Assembly (NCBI GenBank): GCA_905221605.1
Contig: CAJNDS010002348.1
Coordinates: forward strand, 1 to 64,000
Source of the DNA: Symbiodinium natans
Lineage: Eukaryota; Sar; Dinophyceae; Suessiales; Symbiodiniaceae
DNA length: 64,000 bases
Direction: 5' to 3'
Shown here one piece after another: positions 28,609 through 39,871 of this stretch (within the stretch, counting starts at the first letter, position 1; the number at the start of each line of letters is the position of its first letter). The notes under the pieces are model-generated. The model worked only from the letters and a program-made list of their open reading frames with translations, had not been told where the DNA came from and did not search any database. The position numbers and the translations under genes were made by a program.

Positions 28609-29141
28609 GTAAGGCTTCGGGTTCTAGGAATTAGGGTTAAGGCTTGCACCTTATTCATGGGGTTTTGAGGCCCCCCAAACCCAAAACCCAAAACCCCAAA
28701 CCCTAAACCGTCAACCCCAACCCCTCAACTCTTTAAGATTCAGCATCACACCCGAAGACCGACACACCCAACCCCAAGCCTAGGGTTTGGGGTTTGGGGT
28801 TTAGGGTTTAGGGTTTAGGTGTTAGGGCTTGTGGTTAGGGTTCAGGGTTTCGGGTTTAGGGCTTAGGATTGAGGGTTATGTTTTAGGGTTTAGGTTCGAG
28901 GGCCTAGGGTACAGGATTTGGTTTTCTGAGTGGCGAGCCCTGACTTGTAACCCCTGAAAGCATCGGGGTTCGGGGTTCCAGTTTGCCCAGGAGCCAATGG
29001 GCACCAAGCTCCAATCGCGCAGGCACCGGCTAAACTCCTACACCCTAAGATCTGAAGCCCTAAGCCCCCTTAAACCCTAAGCCGAAGCCTTAAACCCAAA
29101 ATACTTAACCCTAAACCCTCCCTAATGGGTTACACTGTAAG
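28609..29141. repeat. Degenerate telomere-like repeats
   Basis: CCCAAAACCC and TTTAGGG words in both orientations with a G-to-C change near 28680 and the reverse near 28785. A small open island at 28999-29035 was not called. Confidence 0.65.
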
Positions 29142-29260
29142 GAATAACGTAAAGGAGAGGCTTTCCTCACTTGACGATGCCGCCTTGCGTGCCAGACATT
29201 CTATATCATGTCTTGTATATCATGCGCTATTGAGCAATAAGAAAGAATGTATACATATAC
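29142..29260 (+). CDS. Putative exon, unknown
   Basis: After CACTGTAAG the frame reads NVKERLSSLDDAALRARHSI and on to a TA-repeat. The first 30 residues look coding. The end is uncertain because the frame drifts into (TA)n. Confidence 0.45.
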
Positions 29261-29375
29261 ATGTATATATATATATGATTATGTTATACTAGTTCTGTCA
29301 TCCATTGTTATATATATATATATGTGTATGTATATATATATATACACTAACTGTGTGTATATATATATACACATG
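29256..29375. repeat. (TA)n / ATACAC microsatellite
   Basis: Repeated TATATATA with CACATGTATAC words; likely intronic between 29260 and 29392. Confidence 0.9.
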
Positions 29376-29391
29376 TATCTTCTATCTCCAG

Positions 29392-29549
29392 GTAATGAGC
29401 CTAGTTCAATGACGTTGCCGCCGTCAAGCTGGAAATCTCCCACTGCCCCACAGCTCAAAGACCCTCAACTCGGAATCTTCTCCGCCCCGAACTCCCGAAA
29501 CCCCTTAATCCTGCACACCCTCTATCGTGCATCAACCCTAAACCCAAAC
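29392..29549 (+). CDS. Putative exon, Ser/Pro-rich
   Basis: Acceptor TATCTCCAG. Reads GNEPSSMTLPPSSWKSPTAP then QLKDPQLGIFSAPNSRNPLI before running into CCCTAAA. No donor visible, so it may be terminal with a stop supplied by the repeat. Confidence 0.45.
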
Positions 29550-30612
29550 CCTCTTGAGCACCTTGAATCCCTAAACCCTAAACCTCCAACCCCAAACCCT
29601 AAGCCCTAAATCCCCCAACCCCAAATCACAAACCCTGACTTTTGACCCTTAACCCTCAACTGAAGCCGAAGAGTCCTCAGTCCTTTGTCCAAACTTACAG
29701 TAGGTCTGAGGAGGGGTATTTCTGGGGTGCCCAGTAGTGCCCATGTTCACTTTTTTTTTTTGGGGGGGGGGGGGTTCGTTTCCCTTATACACCGCAAAAA
29801 GGGCACCCTTTCTCATCCTAGTTTGCTGGGCAACCTAGGTTTAGGGTTCATGTAGGGGTGTAGGGGTTTAGGGTTACGTACCTTATATCCCTAGTACAAC
29901 CCTTCCAGGGGATTTTATTGGACCCTAATCTCCTGCCTCAACCCTAAACCCTAGGCCCTAAACCCTACCAAGAACCAGCAAGCAAAACGCCCCTCGGGAG
30001 GTGTCTGCGTGTCTACAAGAGGCCATTGCCTAGTGGTTGGGGAATTACGGGTTTAGGGTTCAAGGAGAGGCCTTTTCTTGTGCTTGCAGGGGTTAAGTGT
30101 TCAGATTTTTGCGGGGTCTGGAGGGTAACCCTAAGCCCTAAACCCTAAACCCTGCTGGTGCTTGGTGTCCGAATTGGTCGGAAGTGTCTGGGAGTTGGAG
30201 GTTTGAGGCAGGGCTTCGGGTTTCAAGGCTTCGGGTTCAGGTTCGGCTTCAAAGCCTTTAAGTCTTAGGGTTGGAATGCATAGGTCTTTGAGGGATCCTA
30301 GAGGGTGTATAGAAGGGTTCCCCAACCCCTTATGAACGAATTATATGGGTACATGGACCCTTAGGGACAAGGACTCTCTCGCCTCACTCTCAAATGAAAT
30401 GGTTTATGGGCCTAGGGGTGCAGGGTTTAGGGGTTTTGGGTTTGACATTCACTGGCGCTTTCGGTTTGGAAGTTTGGGGTTTAGGGTTTGGGTTTTAGGG
30501 CGGAGGGCCCCCACCCCCCAGGTTTAGCGGTGCGCTTTGCACTCAGTGAACTGAGGCCCCGTCAGGGCACGGGGTGCAGATTACTGACATTTTGGGATGC
30601 CGTTGACGGCAG
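29550..30612. repeat. Repeat-rich stretch with PAL-1 end and T-to-G run
   Basis: CCCTAAA words, a T10G12 transition at 29751-29774, TTTAGGG words and a PAL-1 right end at 30336-30364. No convincing exon except an open + frame at 30520-30610 that overlaps the next island. Confidence 0.6.
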
Positions 30613-30742
30613 GGAACAAGAGAGTCCTCATCGCCATGATGGTTTGGTGCGCAAAGCGCAAGCGCCGGACAGCGATCCGCGAGGAGACCAGCGCCGATGA
30701 AGACGACGAGATGGAGGACCTCGAGCGTCTGAGCGCTCTTTT
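30613..30742 (+). CDS. Putative exon with NLS-like and acidic segments
   Basis: Acceptor TTGACGGCAG. Reads VLIAMMVWCAKRKRRTAIRE then ETSADEDDEMEDLERLSAL. A basic cluster followed by an acidic run suggests a nuclear protein. A second frame across the same island is also open (GCRLLTFWDAVDGREQESPH). Donor not identified; a T-rich tract follows. Confidence 0.5.
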
Positions 30743-30931
30743 TGTTATATTTTTTTTCGTTGTTCTGAAGCGTTGCAAGGTTTTTTTTTTTTTTTTTTTC
30801 TGGCATCGTTTTTTTTGTCCAGGTAGCCCTGAGTCCCACCAACCACAAAGCCCGGTCCTAAAAGAAGCCTAAACTCCTCAGCACCCTAAACCCTAAACCC
30901 TCCCCCCCGCCCCCTAAGCCTCGCGTTTCAG

Positions 30932-30997
30932 GTCACTGCCAAAGTCGCGGAACTGACCTCGCAGGCCGATTCCGCGGGCCCTTTCTTTGGGCTTTGG
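30932..30997 (+). CDS. Exon joined in phase to 31754
   Basis: Acceptor CGCGTTTCAG, 22 codons in phase 0 (VTAKVAELTSQADSAGPFFG...), donor TTTGG|GTTTTAGG. The intron has a TTTAGGG/TTCAGGG arm and ends in a pure CCCTAAA array; the next exon also starts in phase 0. Confidence 0.6.
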
Positions 30998-31753
30998 GTT
31001 TTAGGTTTAAGGTTCAGGGTTCAGGGTTCAGGGTTCAGGGTTCAGAGTTCAGGGTTCAGGGTTCAGGGTTTTGGGTTTAGGGTTTAGGGCTAGCCCGTTG
31101 GGTTTGGTTTTGTTGGTCCAGGGTTTAATGAGTTAAGGGTTCAGGGCTTTTGCGGTTTTTAGGGTTTTTTTGGGGTGTTGAGGGGCTTTTAGGGTTTTTG
31201 GTGTTTTTAGGTTTTTTTCTTTTATAGGGCACTTCTGACCCATTCGCCGCGGAAGCAAGGAAGGTTTTTAGGGGTTTTAGGGTTTTTGGTGTTTTTAGGG
31301 TTTTTTAGGGTGTTTATTGTTTTGTTTTACGATTTTTAGGGTTTTTAGGGTTTTGAGGTTTGAGCTTCAGGGTTTGAGGGTTTAAGGATTTGAGGATTTA
31401 GGGGGTCTGAGCTTTGGGAGCTCAGGAAAGCAGGTGGGACGGACTTCGAATTTTTTTTTGAAACTTGAAGATCTGCCCTAAACCCTAAACCCTGAACCCT
31501 AAACCTTTCTCCAATCAGGAAGTCCCAAAACTCTAAAGCCTGTTTCGAACCCTCGAAGGGATTCTCCAAGGTACCAAAGTCCCTCCAGCTCCCCTACTGA
31601 GGAACCTTCCCCAAACGTGCACCCCAAAGAGCCTAAAGGTTAGGGGGCGAAGCCCTAAACTTCAAACCCTAAACCCTAAACCCTAAACCCTAAACCCTAA
31701 ACCCTAAACCCTAAACCCTAAACCCTAAACCCTAATGTAGCCTCTCAAACAAG
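30998..31753 (+). repeat. Intron with complementary telomere-like arms
   Basis: Starts GTTTTAGG with TTCAGGG and TTTAGGG units (30998-31090), T-rich middle, ends with a (CCCTAAA)n array at 31664-31735 and acceptor CAAACAAG. Confidence 0.75.
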
Positions 31754-31823
31754 GAAGGATCTGGCGCTACCAAAGCAGCGTTGGGAAGCTCCTTCTACAA
31801 GCCTGGGGCTGACGCCTTGTTCT
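31754..31823 (+). CDS. Exon, unknown protein
   Basis: 23 codons plus one base: EGSGATKAALGSSFYKPGAD. Donor TTCT|GTTAGGG. Joined to 30932-30997 in phase. No family recognised. Confidence 0.6.
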
Positions 31824-33194
31824 GTTAGGGTTTAGGACTAGGGTTTAGGGTTTAGGGTTTTTTTGGGTTTAGAGCTTAGGGTTGTTTAGGGTTGTTTAGG
31901 GTTGTTTAGGGCTGTTTAGGGCTGTTTAGGGTTTAGGGTTTAGTAGGGTTTAGGGCTCAGGACTATCGGCTCTGGGGGTGCTTGAGTGTTTTTGTTGTCG
32001 GGGTGAGGGGGCCTTCTTCGGAAAAAAAGGGGGTTGTCGGATGTAGAGTTTTCCGGACTATTCCTAAACCCTAAACCCTAAACCCTAAACCTTAAACCCT
32101 AATGTATTCATGGGCCTCTAAGCCTGAAGCTGGGCGTCGACCCAAGCCCTGACGCATGGGTCATTACCCCCCCCCCCCCCCCCCCCCCCCCGGATTCCCG
32201 TCATAATTTAGGGTTTAGGGTTTAGGGGTTAGGGATGGTTATTTGGGGATACGTCAGCCGGATTAAGGTTGTTTACGGGGGGGAAGCGGGGGGGGGGGGG
32301 GGGGGGGCAAGGGGGTAGCAAACCCTAGACCCTAAACCCTAAAACCCTAAACCCTAAACCCCAAACCCTAAACCCTAAACCCTAAACCCTAAACCCTAAA
32401 CCCTAAACCCTAAACCCTAAACCCTAAACCCTAAACCCTAAACCCCAGGGGGGGGGAGTGTAGAGGGGGGGTTGTAGGGAAAGGAGGGACCCCAACAGTC
32501 TTAGTACTCCTTCAAGCCTAGGGCTCCCGAAGCCCGAAGGTTTAGGGTGTCGGGCCCCGCGGGCCCTCCTTCCTGAAGGACGAAGCACCCTAGCAGGTTT
32601 AGGGTCTAGGGTTTAGGGTTTAGGGTTTAGGGTTTGGGGTTTAGGGTTTAGGGTTTAGGGCTTAGGGTTTAGGGTTTAGGGTTCAGGGTTTAGGGTTTAG
32701 GGTTTAGGGTCTAGGGTCTAGGGTTTAGGGTTTCACTTGTGGCTGCCGAAGCGGCCGTTGAGCCCTGAACCCTGAACCCGAAACAAACCATCTAGGGTGC
32801 ACGAATACAAAAACATAAGCATACTGTAATATGCGTGTATATATATATACAGATATACATGTTTGGGGGTTTAGGATCCCTGTTAGGGCCCCTAAACCCT
32901 AAACCAAAAGCCGTTTCAGGATCTACAGTGGTTGAAGCTTCTCAGTCCGACTGGATCTTCGCTTGCACAAGCCATTTTAGGGTAATATAGGGGTCGGGAT
33001 AATTACCCATAGTATTCCCTTATTGTCCCTCTGGAATTATAGTACAATAACCCCCCCAAAACCCTCCTCTAATCGTTAAGGCCCCTAAGCCCTAAACCCT
33101 AAACCCTCAACCCTCAACCCTAAACCCTAAACCCTTAACCCTCTTCTAATTCTTAGGGCCCTATATTAGAGACTTCTGCCCCTATAGTCCCCAG
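31824..33194. repeat. Repeat block: arrays, poly-C, poly-G, DR-3
   Basis: TTTAGGG words and TTGTTTAGGG units (31824-31950), poly-C at 32166-32190, poly-G at 32278-32307, (CCCTAAA)n at 32321-32444, (TTTAGGG)n at 32597-32735, (TA)n at 32838-32850, DR-3 copy at 32978-33092 with a second partial near 33135-33190. No exon called. Confidence 0.75.
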
Positions 33195-33276
33195 GCCGCT
33201 GATGTCCGACCCGGTCGACTGCCTCGTGGCGGCGACGCTGCTGAGGCTGGGCAAAGCATCCACAGGGGAGGCCTGA
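33195..33276 (+). CDS. Putative terminal exon
   Basis: Acceptor TAGTCCCCAG, one base, 26 codons, TGA at 33274. Reads PLMSDPVDCLVAATLLRLGK then ASTGEA. Helical and ends directly before a CCCTAAA array. A second frame is open too. Confidence 0.5.
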
Positions 33277-33371
33277 ACCCTAAACCCTAGACCCTAAACC
33301 CTAAACCCTAAACCCTACACCCTAAACCCTAAACCCTAACCCGAAACCCTAAAACCTAAACCCTAAACCCT

Positions 33372-33504
33372 ACGCACCCTCTGCACACGGGTAGTTCTCT
33401 AGATTCGGGTCCCTCTTAAGCTCCCCCTACATCGTACGGCACCCTGATGCGGAGCACCCCGAATAGGGGACCCTACTTCAGAGAACTGCCCGTGTGCAGA
33501 GGGT
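33372..33504. repeat. Fold-back repeat PAL-7
   Basis: Ends CCCTCTGCACACGGGTAGTT and CAGAGAACTGCCCGTGTGCA are reverse complements with a small mismatch, about 130 bp overall, with inner CGGGTCCCTCTT / GGGGACCCTAC arms. Unique in this window. Confidence 0.85.
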
Positions 33505-34319
33505 TTATATGACTTCTTGCGGGCCCTTCGGCTTCCTCCAGGCTTTTATAGGGCTTCGGGTTTAGGGTTTAGGCCGCAACAACCTTAGCACAATTCCCCG
33601 GGTCCATATCAATAGGATCCTGCAAAGTCGCAATGAAAAAAATTGCAATTATTTTCGGGGGGGCTGCCCGCCCAAACCAACAACATGCTGCGGGGGTCCC
33701 GATTCAGGTTGCAGGGTTATGCTTTTTAGGGGTTTAATGTTTTTTTTGCATATTTAGGGACTAGTTTTTAGGGTTTAGGGTTCAGGGTTTAGGGACTTTG
33801 GGTTTAGTTTAGGGTTGCTTCACGGTTTTCGGGGTTTTTGAGATTCTGGGGTTTGGGGATCGGGGCAGTGCAGGTTCACATGAAGTTGCATCTCAGCCCC
33901 TCCCCACAATACCAAGGAGGGTGTGCACTGTCGAGGCTTAGGGTTTAGGGCTTAGGGTTTAGGGTTTAGGGTTTAGGGCTTAGGGTTTAGGGTTTAGGGC
34001 TTAGGGTTTAGGGTTTAGGGTTTAGGGCTTAGGGTTTAGGGTTTAGGGTTTTGGGCTTCTTTTCATTGCGCATGTGGACCAATTGCTGCACCCTTCTACA
34101 CCCTAATCCCATCATCGAAGCCCGAGACCCTGAACCCGAATATTCCTTTGGGACCCACCCTTTGTCGCGTCCAGGTTCCTAAACCCTAAACCCTAAACCC
34201 TAAACCCTAAACCCTAAACCCTAAACCCTAAACCCTAAACCCTAAACCCTAAACCCTAAACCCTAAACCCTAAACACAAATGTTTATCTTGTTCATGCTA
34301 CGGCTACTGGGCTACCAAG
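33505..34319. repeat. Repeat-dominated stretch
   Basis: TTTAGGG words, mixed sequence with poly-G at 33656, a G-array at 33935-34050 mixing TTTAGGG and CTTAGGG, then a pure (CCCTAAA)n array at 34182-34275. No exon called. Confidence 0.7.
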
Positions 34320-34376
34320 TTCCTGAGAAGCTGGAAAGCAGACTTTCTACCAGGGTTGGAAAGGCAGGGGCTTAGG
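34320..34376 (+). CDS. Putative exon with ideal donor
   Basis: Acceptor GGGCTACCAAG, 19 codons (FLRSWKADFLPGLERQGLR), donor TTAGG|GTGAGTTGG. Another frame (VPEKLESRLSTRVGKAG) is equally protein-like but meets a TAG. C-array upstream and G-array downstream. Confidence 0.5.
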
Positions 34377-36238
34377 GTGAGTTGGGGTTTAGGGTTTAGG
34401 GTTTAGGGTTTAGGGTTTGGGGTTTAGGGTTTAGGGTTTAGGGTTTAGGGTTTAGGGTTTAGGGTTTAGGGTTTAGGGTTTAGACATCCCAAGCCCCAAG
34501 CCCCATCAGTTGAGGTTGCCCCGAAAACCCACAAGAGCCTCAACGGCTGGCAGCATTATCTCACACCAACAACTGCACCGGAGGAAATCGGGTTTCGGGC
34601 TTCCCGAAACCTAAACCCGAAGCCCGAAACCCTTTCACCTCAAACCCTAAACCCGAAACCCTACACCCTTAACCTCAAACCCAAAACCCTAAACCCTAAA
34701 CCCCAAACCCCAAAAACCCTAAACCCCGAACACTAAACCCTAAACCCCAAACCCGAAACCCTAAACCCTATAGCCCCAGCTACTGCACCAGCCAGGTTAG
34801 ACTGCCCGACCTCGGACCAGCCGGATGCCAAGCTTGCCCACCCCAAAACCGAAAACCTCTCAACCCCACACCCCCCCCCCCCCCCCAACTCCTACTTAGG
34901 GTTTAGGGTTTAGGGACGTTCAGGGTTTAGGGTTCAGTATGGTTTAGGGTTTATATTCCCCACACTCCTAACCCCACAAAACCCTTAAACTCCCCCCCCA
35001 CCTCCTAAACCCGAAAGCCCTATCAAGCCCTAAAACCCCCCCCCCCCCCCAGCTCCGAAGCTCCCAAGCCCCACAAGTTCTTGAAGCTAAAGGCTCAAAA
35101 GAACCCGACGCCCCCTAAACCCTTGGTGTTTAAAGCTTCCGATGGGTGGGTTGGTAGGGTCATTGTTTAGGGTTTAAGGTTTAGGGTTTAGGGTGTGGGG
35201 CCTGTGCCTTCGCACCTTTAAAGCTGCACCCCAAATGCTCCATGGCTACCCAAAGACGAGTTTAGGGTTTAGGGTTTAGAGTTTAGGGTTTAGGGTTTAG
35301 GGTTTAGGGTTTAAGGTCTACCTATCTTGTGACTAAGACCAGCGCGCCGCAGAGGCTGTGCCCTAAAGGGCGTTGGGTTTAGGGCACATCTTTAAACCCT
35401 AAACCCTGAACCCTGAACCCTGAACCCTGAACCCTAAACCCTAAACCCTAAACCCTAAACCCTAAACCCTAAACCCTAAACCTAATCTCTAAACCCTAAA
35501 CCCTAAGCCCTTGATCCTAACCCCCTACTTGGAAGCGCTTGTGGCTTGGTAAGTCTACTTGCTTGACAGCCTACAATAGCCCCCATAGCCCAACGTACTA
35601 CTAAGTCAAAAGGGCTTCAAAGTCGACCCTAAACCCTAAACCGTAGATCCGAAACCCTCAACTCTAAACCTTAAACCCAAATCTCAAATGTCTAGGAACC
35701 GTCGGGGGCTCTCGATTGCTCAAGGAAGTCACTGGGTGTGAGCTTCTGGGGGGAATTGCCTCCTGGTTCTGAGTTTTAGGGTTTAGGGTCTGGATCCCCC
35801 CATGACATATGCCCTGAAGGGATTTTTGTAGGGTACCTAGTTCCCTCATTCCCTACCAAAGAACTAGTAGAATTATGCGGCCTACTACCACCTATCAGGC
35901 AGCACATATCTCCCTGTAGAACATGTTAAGGGGATTATGAGGTACCGAAATTCCCAGAATCCTGACTAAGAACCAGTGAGCCTAGGGAAGTTGAAAGTGT
36001 GGGTTCGTTAAAATCTTTGTTTGTTAGGGTTTGAAGGCTCGAATTATGGTCTTCGGGCTTTCGGTTCTTGTGGTGTTGGGGATTCAGGGCTCAATCCTAA
36101 GCCCATAAACCCCAAAGCCTCTAAGCCCTATGCCCTAAACCCTAAACCTTCAACCCTCAACCCTCAATCCTAAACCCTAAACCCTAAACCCTAAACCCTA
36201 AACCCTACCCCTACCCCTATACACCCAGTGAACTTTGC
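34377..36238. repeat. Repeat-dominated stretch with TIR-element relic
   Basis: (TTTAGGG)n at 34387-34483, degenerate C-words to 34770, poly-C at 34870 and 35035, mixed arrays at 35165-35480. At 35793-35880 and 35920-35995 are two ends related to the 8542-12023 element (GGGTACCTAGTTCCCTCATT). No exon called with confidence. Confidence 0.6.
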
Positions 36239-36300
36239 GAGGCTTGTTCGCCTCAGCCCGGGGCACTACCAACTGGGCGAACCTGGAAGGAGGCTGGCAG
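36239..36300 (+). CDS. Putative exon, GA donor
   Basis: Acceptor TACACCCAG; one frame reads NFARLVRLSPGHYQLGEPGR, another ELCEACSPQPGALPTGRTWK. The right edge is GCAG followed by GATTTAGGG, so a GA donor is the simplest reading. C-array left, G-array right. Confidence 0.45.
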
Positions 36301-37328
36301 GATTTAGGGTTTAGGGTTTAGGGTTTAGGGTGTCGGCTCACGTGCCTATCGGCTTCATAAAGGTTTGCCTATGTTCACTCCCGCCCAAATCTCAGCCCCA
36401 TTTGTGCTCATGGCATAAACCCTAAGCCCTGAACCCTAAACCCTGAACCCTAAGCACAAAATTTCTCGCCACCTAAGCCCCCCTAAACCCCTATATAAAC
36501 CCTAAACGCGAACCCTATGCAGGGATTTGGGGTGTAGGGTTTCTTTGTTTATCATTACCTTCCTTGGTGGGTGCCAGGCTTCCTTGCGAACCCGATTCAG
36601 AGTTGTTTGGCGACCCTAGAGGTTTTAGGGTTTCAGGGTTTTAGGGTTTTAGGGTTTTTTTGGGGCAGGGTTCAGGGTTTAGGGGTTAGGGTTTGGGGTT
36701 TAGGGTTCAGGGTTTCGGGTTTCAGAGTTTTATGGCTGGTGTTGCTTTATTGTTTCTTTCTTCGGGGTTTAGGGGTTTCAGTTTTTGTCGTTGTTTTCAA
36801 AAACCCTAAACCCTTAAACCCTAAACCGCTAAACCCCTATGCCTAAACCCTACATACAGGGAATTGGGGTTTGGGGTTTGGGGTTTCAGGGTTCAGCCTA
36901 AACCTTAAGCCCTAAGCCCCAAACCCTAAACGTGTCGGGTCATGGGTTATACGCTGCTTGAAGGTTCATGGTACTCATTGAACAATTGTGACTGTACTCA
37001 TAAGCCACTTACAAGCCCGTTAAGTGCATTTGGTTAGAGCCCTAAACCCTAAACCCTAAACCCAAAACAGGGGGTGTAAGTACGCTATAATTGGTAAATA
37101 TGTACCATGAACCTCCAAGTGCTCTGGCAAAGGCTCTACTGTCGCATTGACAATGGCCGACTCCTGACGCAACCGGAGGCATGGGTACCCTGTACCCTAA
37201 TCCCTAAAGCCTCAACCCCAAAGCCCAAAACCCTAAACCCTAAACCCTAAACCATCCTAAACCCCAAATCCTAAACCCTAAACCTTAAACCCTAAACCCT
37301 AAACCCTGCGCTTGCGCGTGTTTGGAAG
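36301..37328. repeat. Repeat-dominated stretch with dispersed repeat DR-4
   Basis: TTTAGGG words to 36335, mixed C/G words to 36940, then two arms of DR-4 (36945-37035 and 37078-37125: TACTTACAAGCC..., GTAAGTACG..., CATGAACCTCCAAG) separated by CCCTAAA units. C-arrays at 37215-37310. Confidence 0.65.
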
Positions 37329-37376
37329 AAATCTTCCTCTGGCGGCCCAAAGCACACCCTATGCTTCTGGCTCACG
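37329..37376 (+). CDS. Short putative exon
   Basis: Acceptor GTTTGGAAG, 16 codons (KSSSGGPKHTLCFWLT), donor CACG|GTAACTT. Confidence 0.45.
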
Positions 37377-37456
37377 GTAACTTGTCCTGTGGATTCCCGT
37401 CACATAGCTTCTTAAAACCTTAGGGTCTAGGGTTTTCGGTTTTAGGGTTCTTAGCC

Positions 37457-37500
37457 CTAAACCCTAAACCCTAAACCCTAAACCCTAAACCCTAAACCCT
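37457..37500 (+). repeat. (CCCTAAA)n array
   Basis: Six pure units before the exon at 37517. Confidence 0.95.
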
Positions 37501-37516
37501 CAGCCCCTGAACTGAG

Positions 37517-37613
37517 ATGAAATCGGAGCGGTTCTTCGGACTTGAGAAGCAGTGGCTGATGCTGGATGGAGGCTGCACGATGGAGATGGCATCCTGTGAA
37601 GTTTGCTTACGCG
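37517..37613 (+). CDS. Putative exon, clear coding composition
   Basis: Acceptor CTGAACTGAG; 32 codons plus one base: MKSERFFGLEKQWLMLDGGC then TMEMASCEVCLR. Donor CGCG|GTAGCG. Only this frame is open across the island. Followed by a pure TTTAGGG array (37633-37680). Confidence 0.6.
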
Positions 37614-37689
37614 GTAGCGCTCCGCAATCACAGTTTAGGGTTTAGGGTTTAGGGTTTAGGGTTTAGGGTTTAGGGTTTGGGGTGGCAAG

Positions 37690-37962
37690 GAGAAGCCGAC
37701 TGACAATCAGAAAGGCTTCAGGTCGGAGAAAGCAAACCAAAGCACTGCCTCTGGCTTGGAAGGAAGAATTCCTGAACTCCAAGCCCCAATGCAATGGGCT
37801 CGACGCAGGAAGGGCTCCGGGCTTGAGCACTTTGAGGAAACAAGGGCTAGGGGTTCGGGGCCTGGGGCTTTAGACTTTAGGGGGCAAATTCCGTTTGGGT
37901 TCTGCTCAGACGTTATGGTGTCTGCATGTCGGCGCATGGTTCGGCTGGCACAGAAGGGTTTA
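37690..37962 (+). CDS. Long putative exon, basic unknown protein
   Basis: Acceptor GGTGGCAAG right after a TTTAGGG array. About 91 codons open: EKPTDNQKGFRSEKANQSTA, MQWARRRKGSGLEHFEETRA, PFGFCSDVMVSACRRMVRLA. One of the longest islands in the window. The - strand is also open for 139 codons (37707-38126), so the strand is not beyond doubt. Ends in TTTAGG words. Confidence 0.55.
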
Positions 37963-38730
37963 GGATTTAGGGTTTGGGGTTGAAAGTTTGGGCCCGAAAC
38001 CCTGAACCCTACCCCAAAAGGAACTTCCAGGAACAAGCAACTTCGAGCCATCGGCAAAAGCAAAGTGTAGGCCGCCCAAATCCCGTTCGAGCCGTTCATC
38101 TCAAAAGCCCCCCCCCCCCCCCCCACCGAAAATGGGATTCACCTAAAGCCCCCAAAAAAACCAGGACCCCGAAATCTTCAAAGCCTAACACACCGAATCC
38201 CTGAAACCCCGACAACCCCAAAAACTCTAAGCCCCCAAAACCCTAAAACCCTGAATTGCCAAACCCTGAAACCCCGAAACCCTGGAACCCCTAAAACCCC
38301 GAAACCCTAAAAACACCCTACACCCCAAAACAACGAAACCCGAAAACCCCGAAAGCCCCGAAAGCCCCGAAACCCTAAAAAGCACCCCAGACTCTAAAGA
38401 CCCATACATTCCCGAATCCCGAAAAACACCGATGCTCTAAACCTTAAAACCCCTCAAACCCTTGAAGCCCCCTAAGCCCTAAACCTCGACACCCTCAACC
38501 CTAAAATCCTACACCCCTAAAACCCCTAAAACCCTAAAACCCCTAAACCCTACACCCCCTAAACCCTACACCCTCAAAACCCACAAAACTCCAAAACCCC
38601 GACACCCTAAACCCTGAATACTCCTAAACCCTGGACCCTCGAAACCCCTTAAAAAAAAAAAAAAAAAAACTCCAGAAACCCCCGCCACCCTAGAACCCTA
38701 AGCCCTAAAAACCCCACGACGCCCTGGTAG
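37963..38730. repeat. Degenerate CCCTAAA/ACCCCGAAA tract
   Basis: Poly-C at 38107-38123, then a long degenerate run of AACCCCGAAA, AACCCTAAAA and CCCCTAAAA words with an A18 tract at 38651. No gene. Confidence 0.75.
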
Positions 38731-38822
38731 GATCCTTTGCCGGGCCAAGCGGATGGCCAGTTGCCACCTCCCATGGAGCACCCGGGCTGACATTGGTCAC
38801 GGGCAGTGTCGTGATGTGAGGG
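38731..38822 (+). CDS. Exon joined in phase to 38966
   Basis: Acceptor CCCTGGTAG; one base, 30 codons (ILCRAKRMASCHLPWSTRAD...), one base, donor at GTGAGGG|GTTTAGGG. The left-over G plus CT of the next exon gives Ala. Confidence 0.6.
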
Positions 38823-38965
38823 GTTTAGGGTTTAGGGTTTAGGGTTTAGGGTTTAGGGTTTAGGGTCTCGGGTTTTGGGTTTCGGGTTTATGGGGTTTTG
38901 GGTTTTGGGTTGCTCGGCTGTAAGGTTTAGGGTTGCGGCTTCAGCGCTTAGGGTATGGACTTCAG
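38823..38965 (+). repeat. Short intron, mostly TTTAGGG/TTTTGGG
   Basis: 143-bp intron: GTTTAGGG units for the first 45 bp, then GGTTTTGGG words, ending GGACTTCAG. It has a G arm only. Confidence 0.6.
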
Positions 38966-39032
38966 CTCGTGCCCCACGCTGTTTTAAGGTGATCCTCGGG
39001 CCAGAGATCCATTCGGGGCTTTTGAAAGCAGG
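38966..39032 (+). CDS. Exon joined in phase to 38822
   Basis: Two bases, 21 codons (RAPRCFKVILGPEIHSGLLK A), GG; donor GCAGG|GTTTAGGG. Beta/helix-like composition; no family recognised. Confidence 0.6.
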
Positions 39033-39348
39033 GTTTAGGGTTTAGGGTTTAGGGTTTGGGATTTAGGGTTTAGGGTTAGGGCTTCAGGGTGTAGGGTTTG
39101 CCAAGCCCTGCAAAACCTGAAGCGCATCTCAAGGCTCTAAACCCCTAGCTGCGCTAGTCCATACAGGCTGATGACGAGCGCAGTACCCTAAACCCTAAAC
39201 CCTCAACCCTCAACCCTAAACCCTAAACCCTCAACCCTAAACCCTAAACCCTAAACCCCAAACCCTAAACCTAAACACTAAACCCTAAACCTAAACCCTG
39301 AACCCTAAAACCTAAACCCTACACCCTAACACGGGCGGCAGGATCATG

Positions 39349-39420
39349 ACTCCTCGCTTGCAAATAGAAGGAGTAGCATACCATCGCAGCCATTTCCTGA
39401 AGACCAGAATCCTAAACCAA
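39349..39420 (+). CDS. Putative exon, Ser-rich
   Basis: After GGGCGGCAG reads DHDSSLANRRSSIPSQPFPE and on into CCTAAACC. End uncertain. Followed by TTTAGGG words and a DR-4 copy (39439-39530). Confidence 0.4.
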
Positions 39421-39694
39421 GGGTTTAGGGTTTAGGGTTTACTTGGAGGTTCATCGCACTTATTCACCAATTTTAACTGTACTTATAACCCACTTATAAG
39501 CCCCTTAAGTGCCCTGATATGGTTGTCAGTACAGTTACAAGACGTTTCTTCGTTGATTCTGTAGTGGGGTTAGTGAATAAGGGGGGGGGGGTGTGTCCTG
39601 AGTAGTTCTCTCGGTGCGGCATACCCGGGCAACCTAACTCCCCTTCAAGTGAAGGTTCTCCAACGACAAGGTCCAGCATAATGTGAAAGGGCAT

Positions 39695-39775
39695 GTAGAC
39701 TTGGGGCGTTGCCTTGTCATGGCACTGGGAACTGCATGGAGGCCAGCCTTAAGACCATCACGAACCCGACTTCAG
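39695..39775 (+). CDS. Putative exon
   Basis: Open frame CERACRLGALPCHGTGNCME then ASLKTITNPTS, ending at donor TTCAG|GTTTAGGG. Acceptor upstream not certain. An opposing - frame (39494-39694) is also open. Confidence 0.4.
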
Positions 39776-39855
39776 GTTTAGGGTTTAGGGTTTAGGGTTT
39801 AGGGTGTAGGGTTTAGGGTTTAGGGTTTAGGGTTTAGGGTTTAGGGTTTAGGGTG
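39776..39855 (+). repeat. (TTTAGGG)n array filling an intron
   Basis: About 11 units between the exons ending at 39775 and starting at 39872; the 96-bp interval is almost entirely array. Confidence 0.9.
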
Positions 39856-39871
39856 CGTTTAGAATGCCAAG

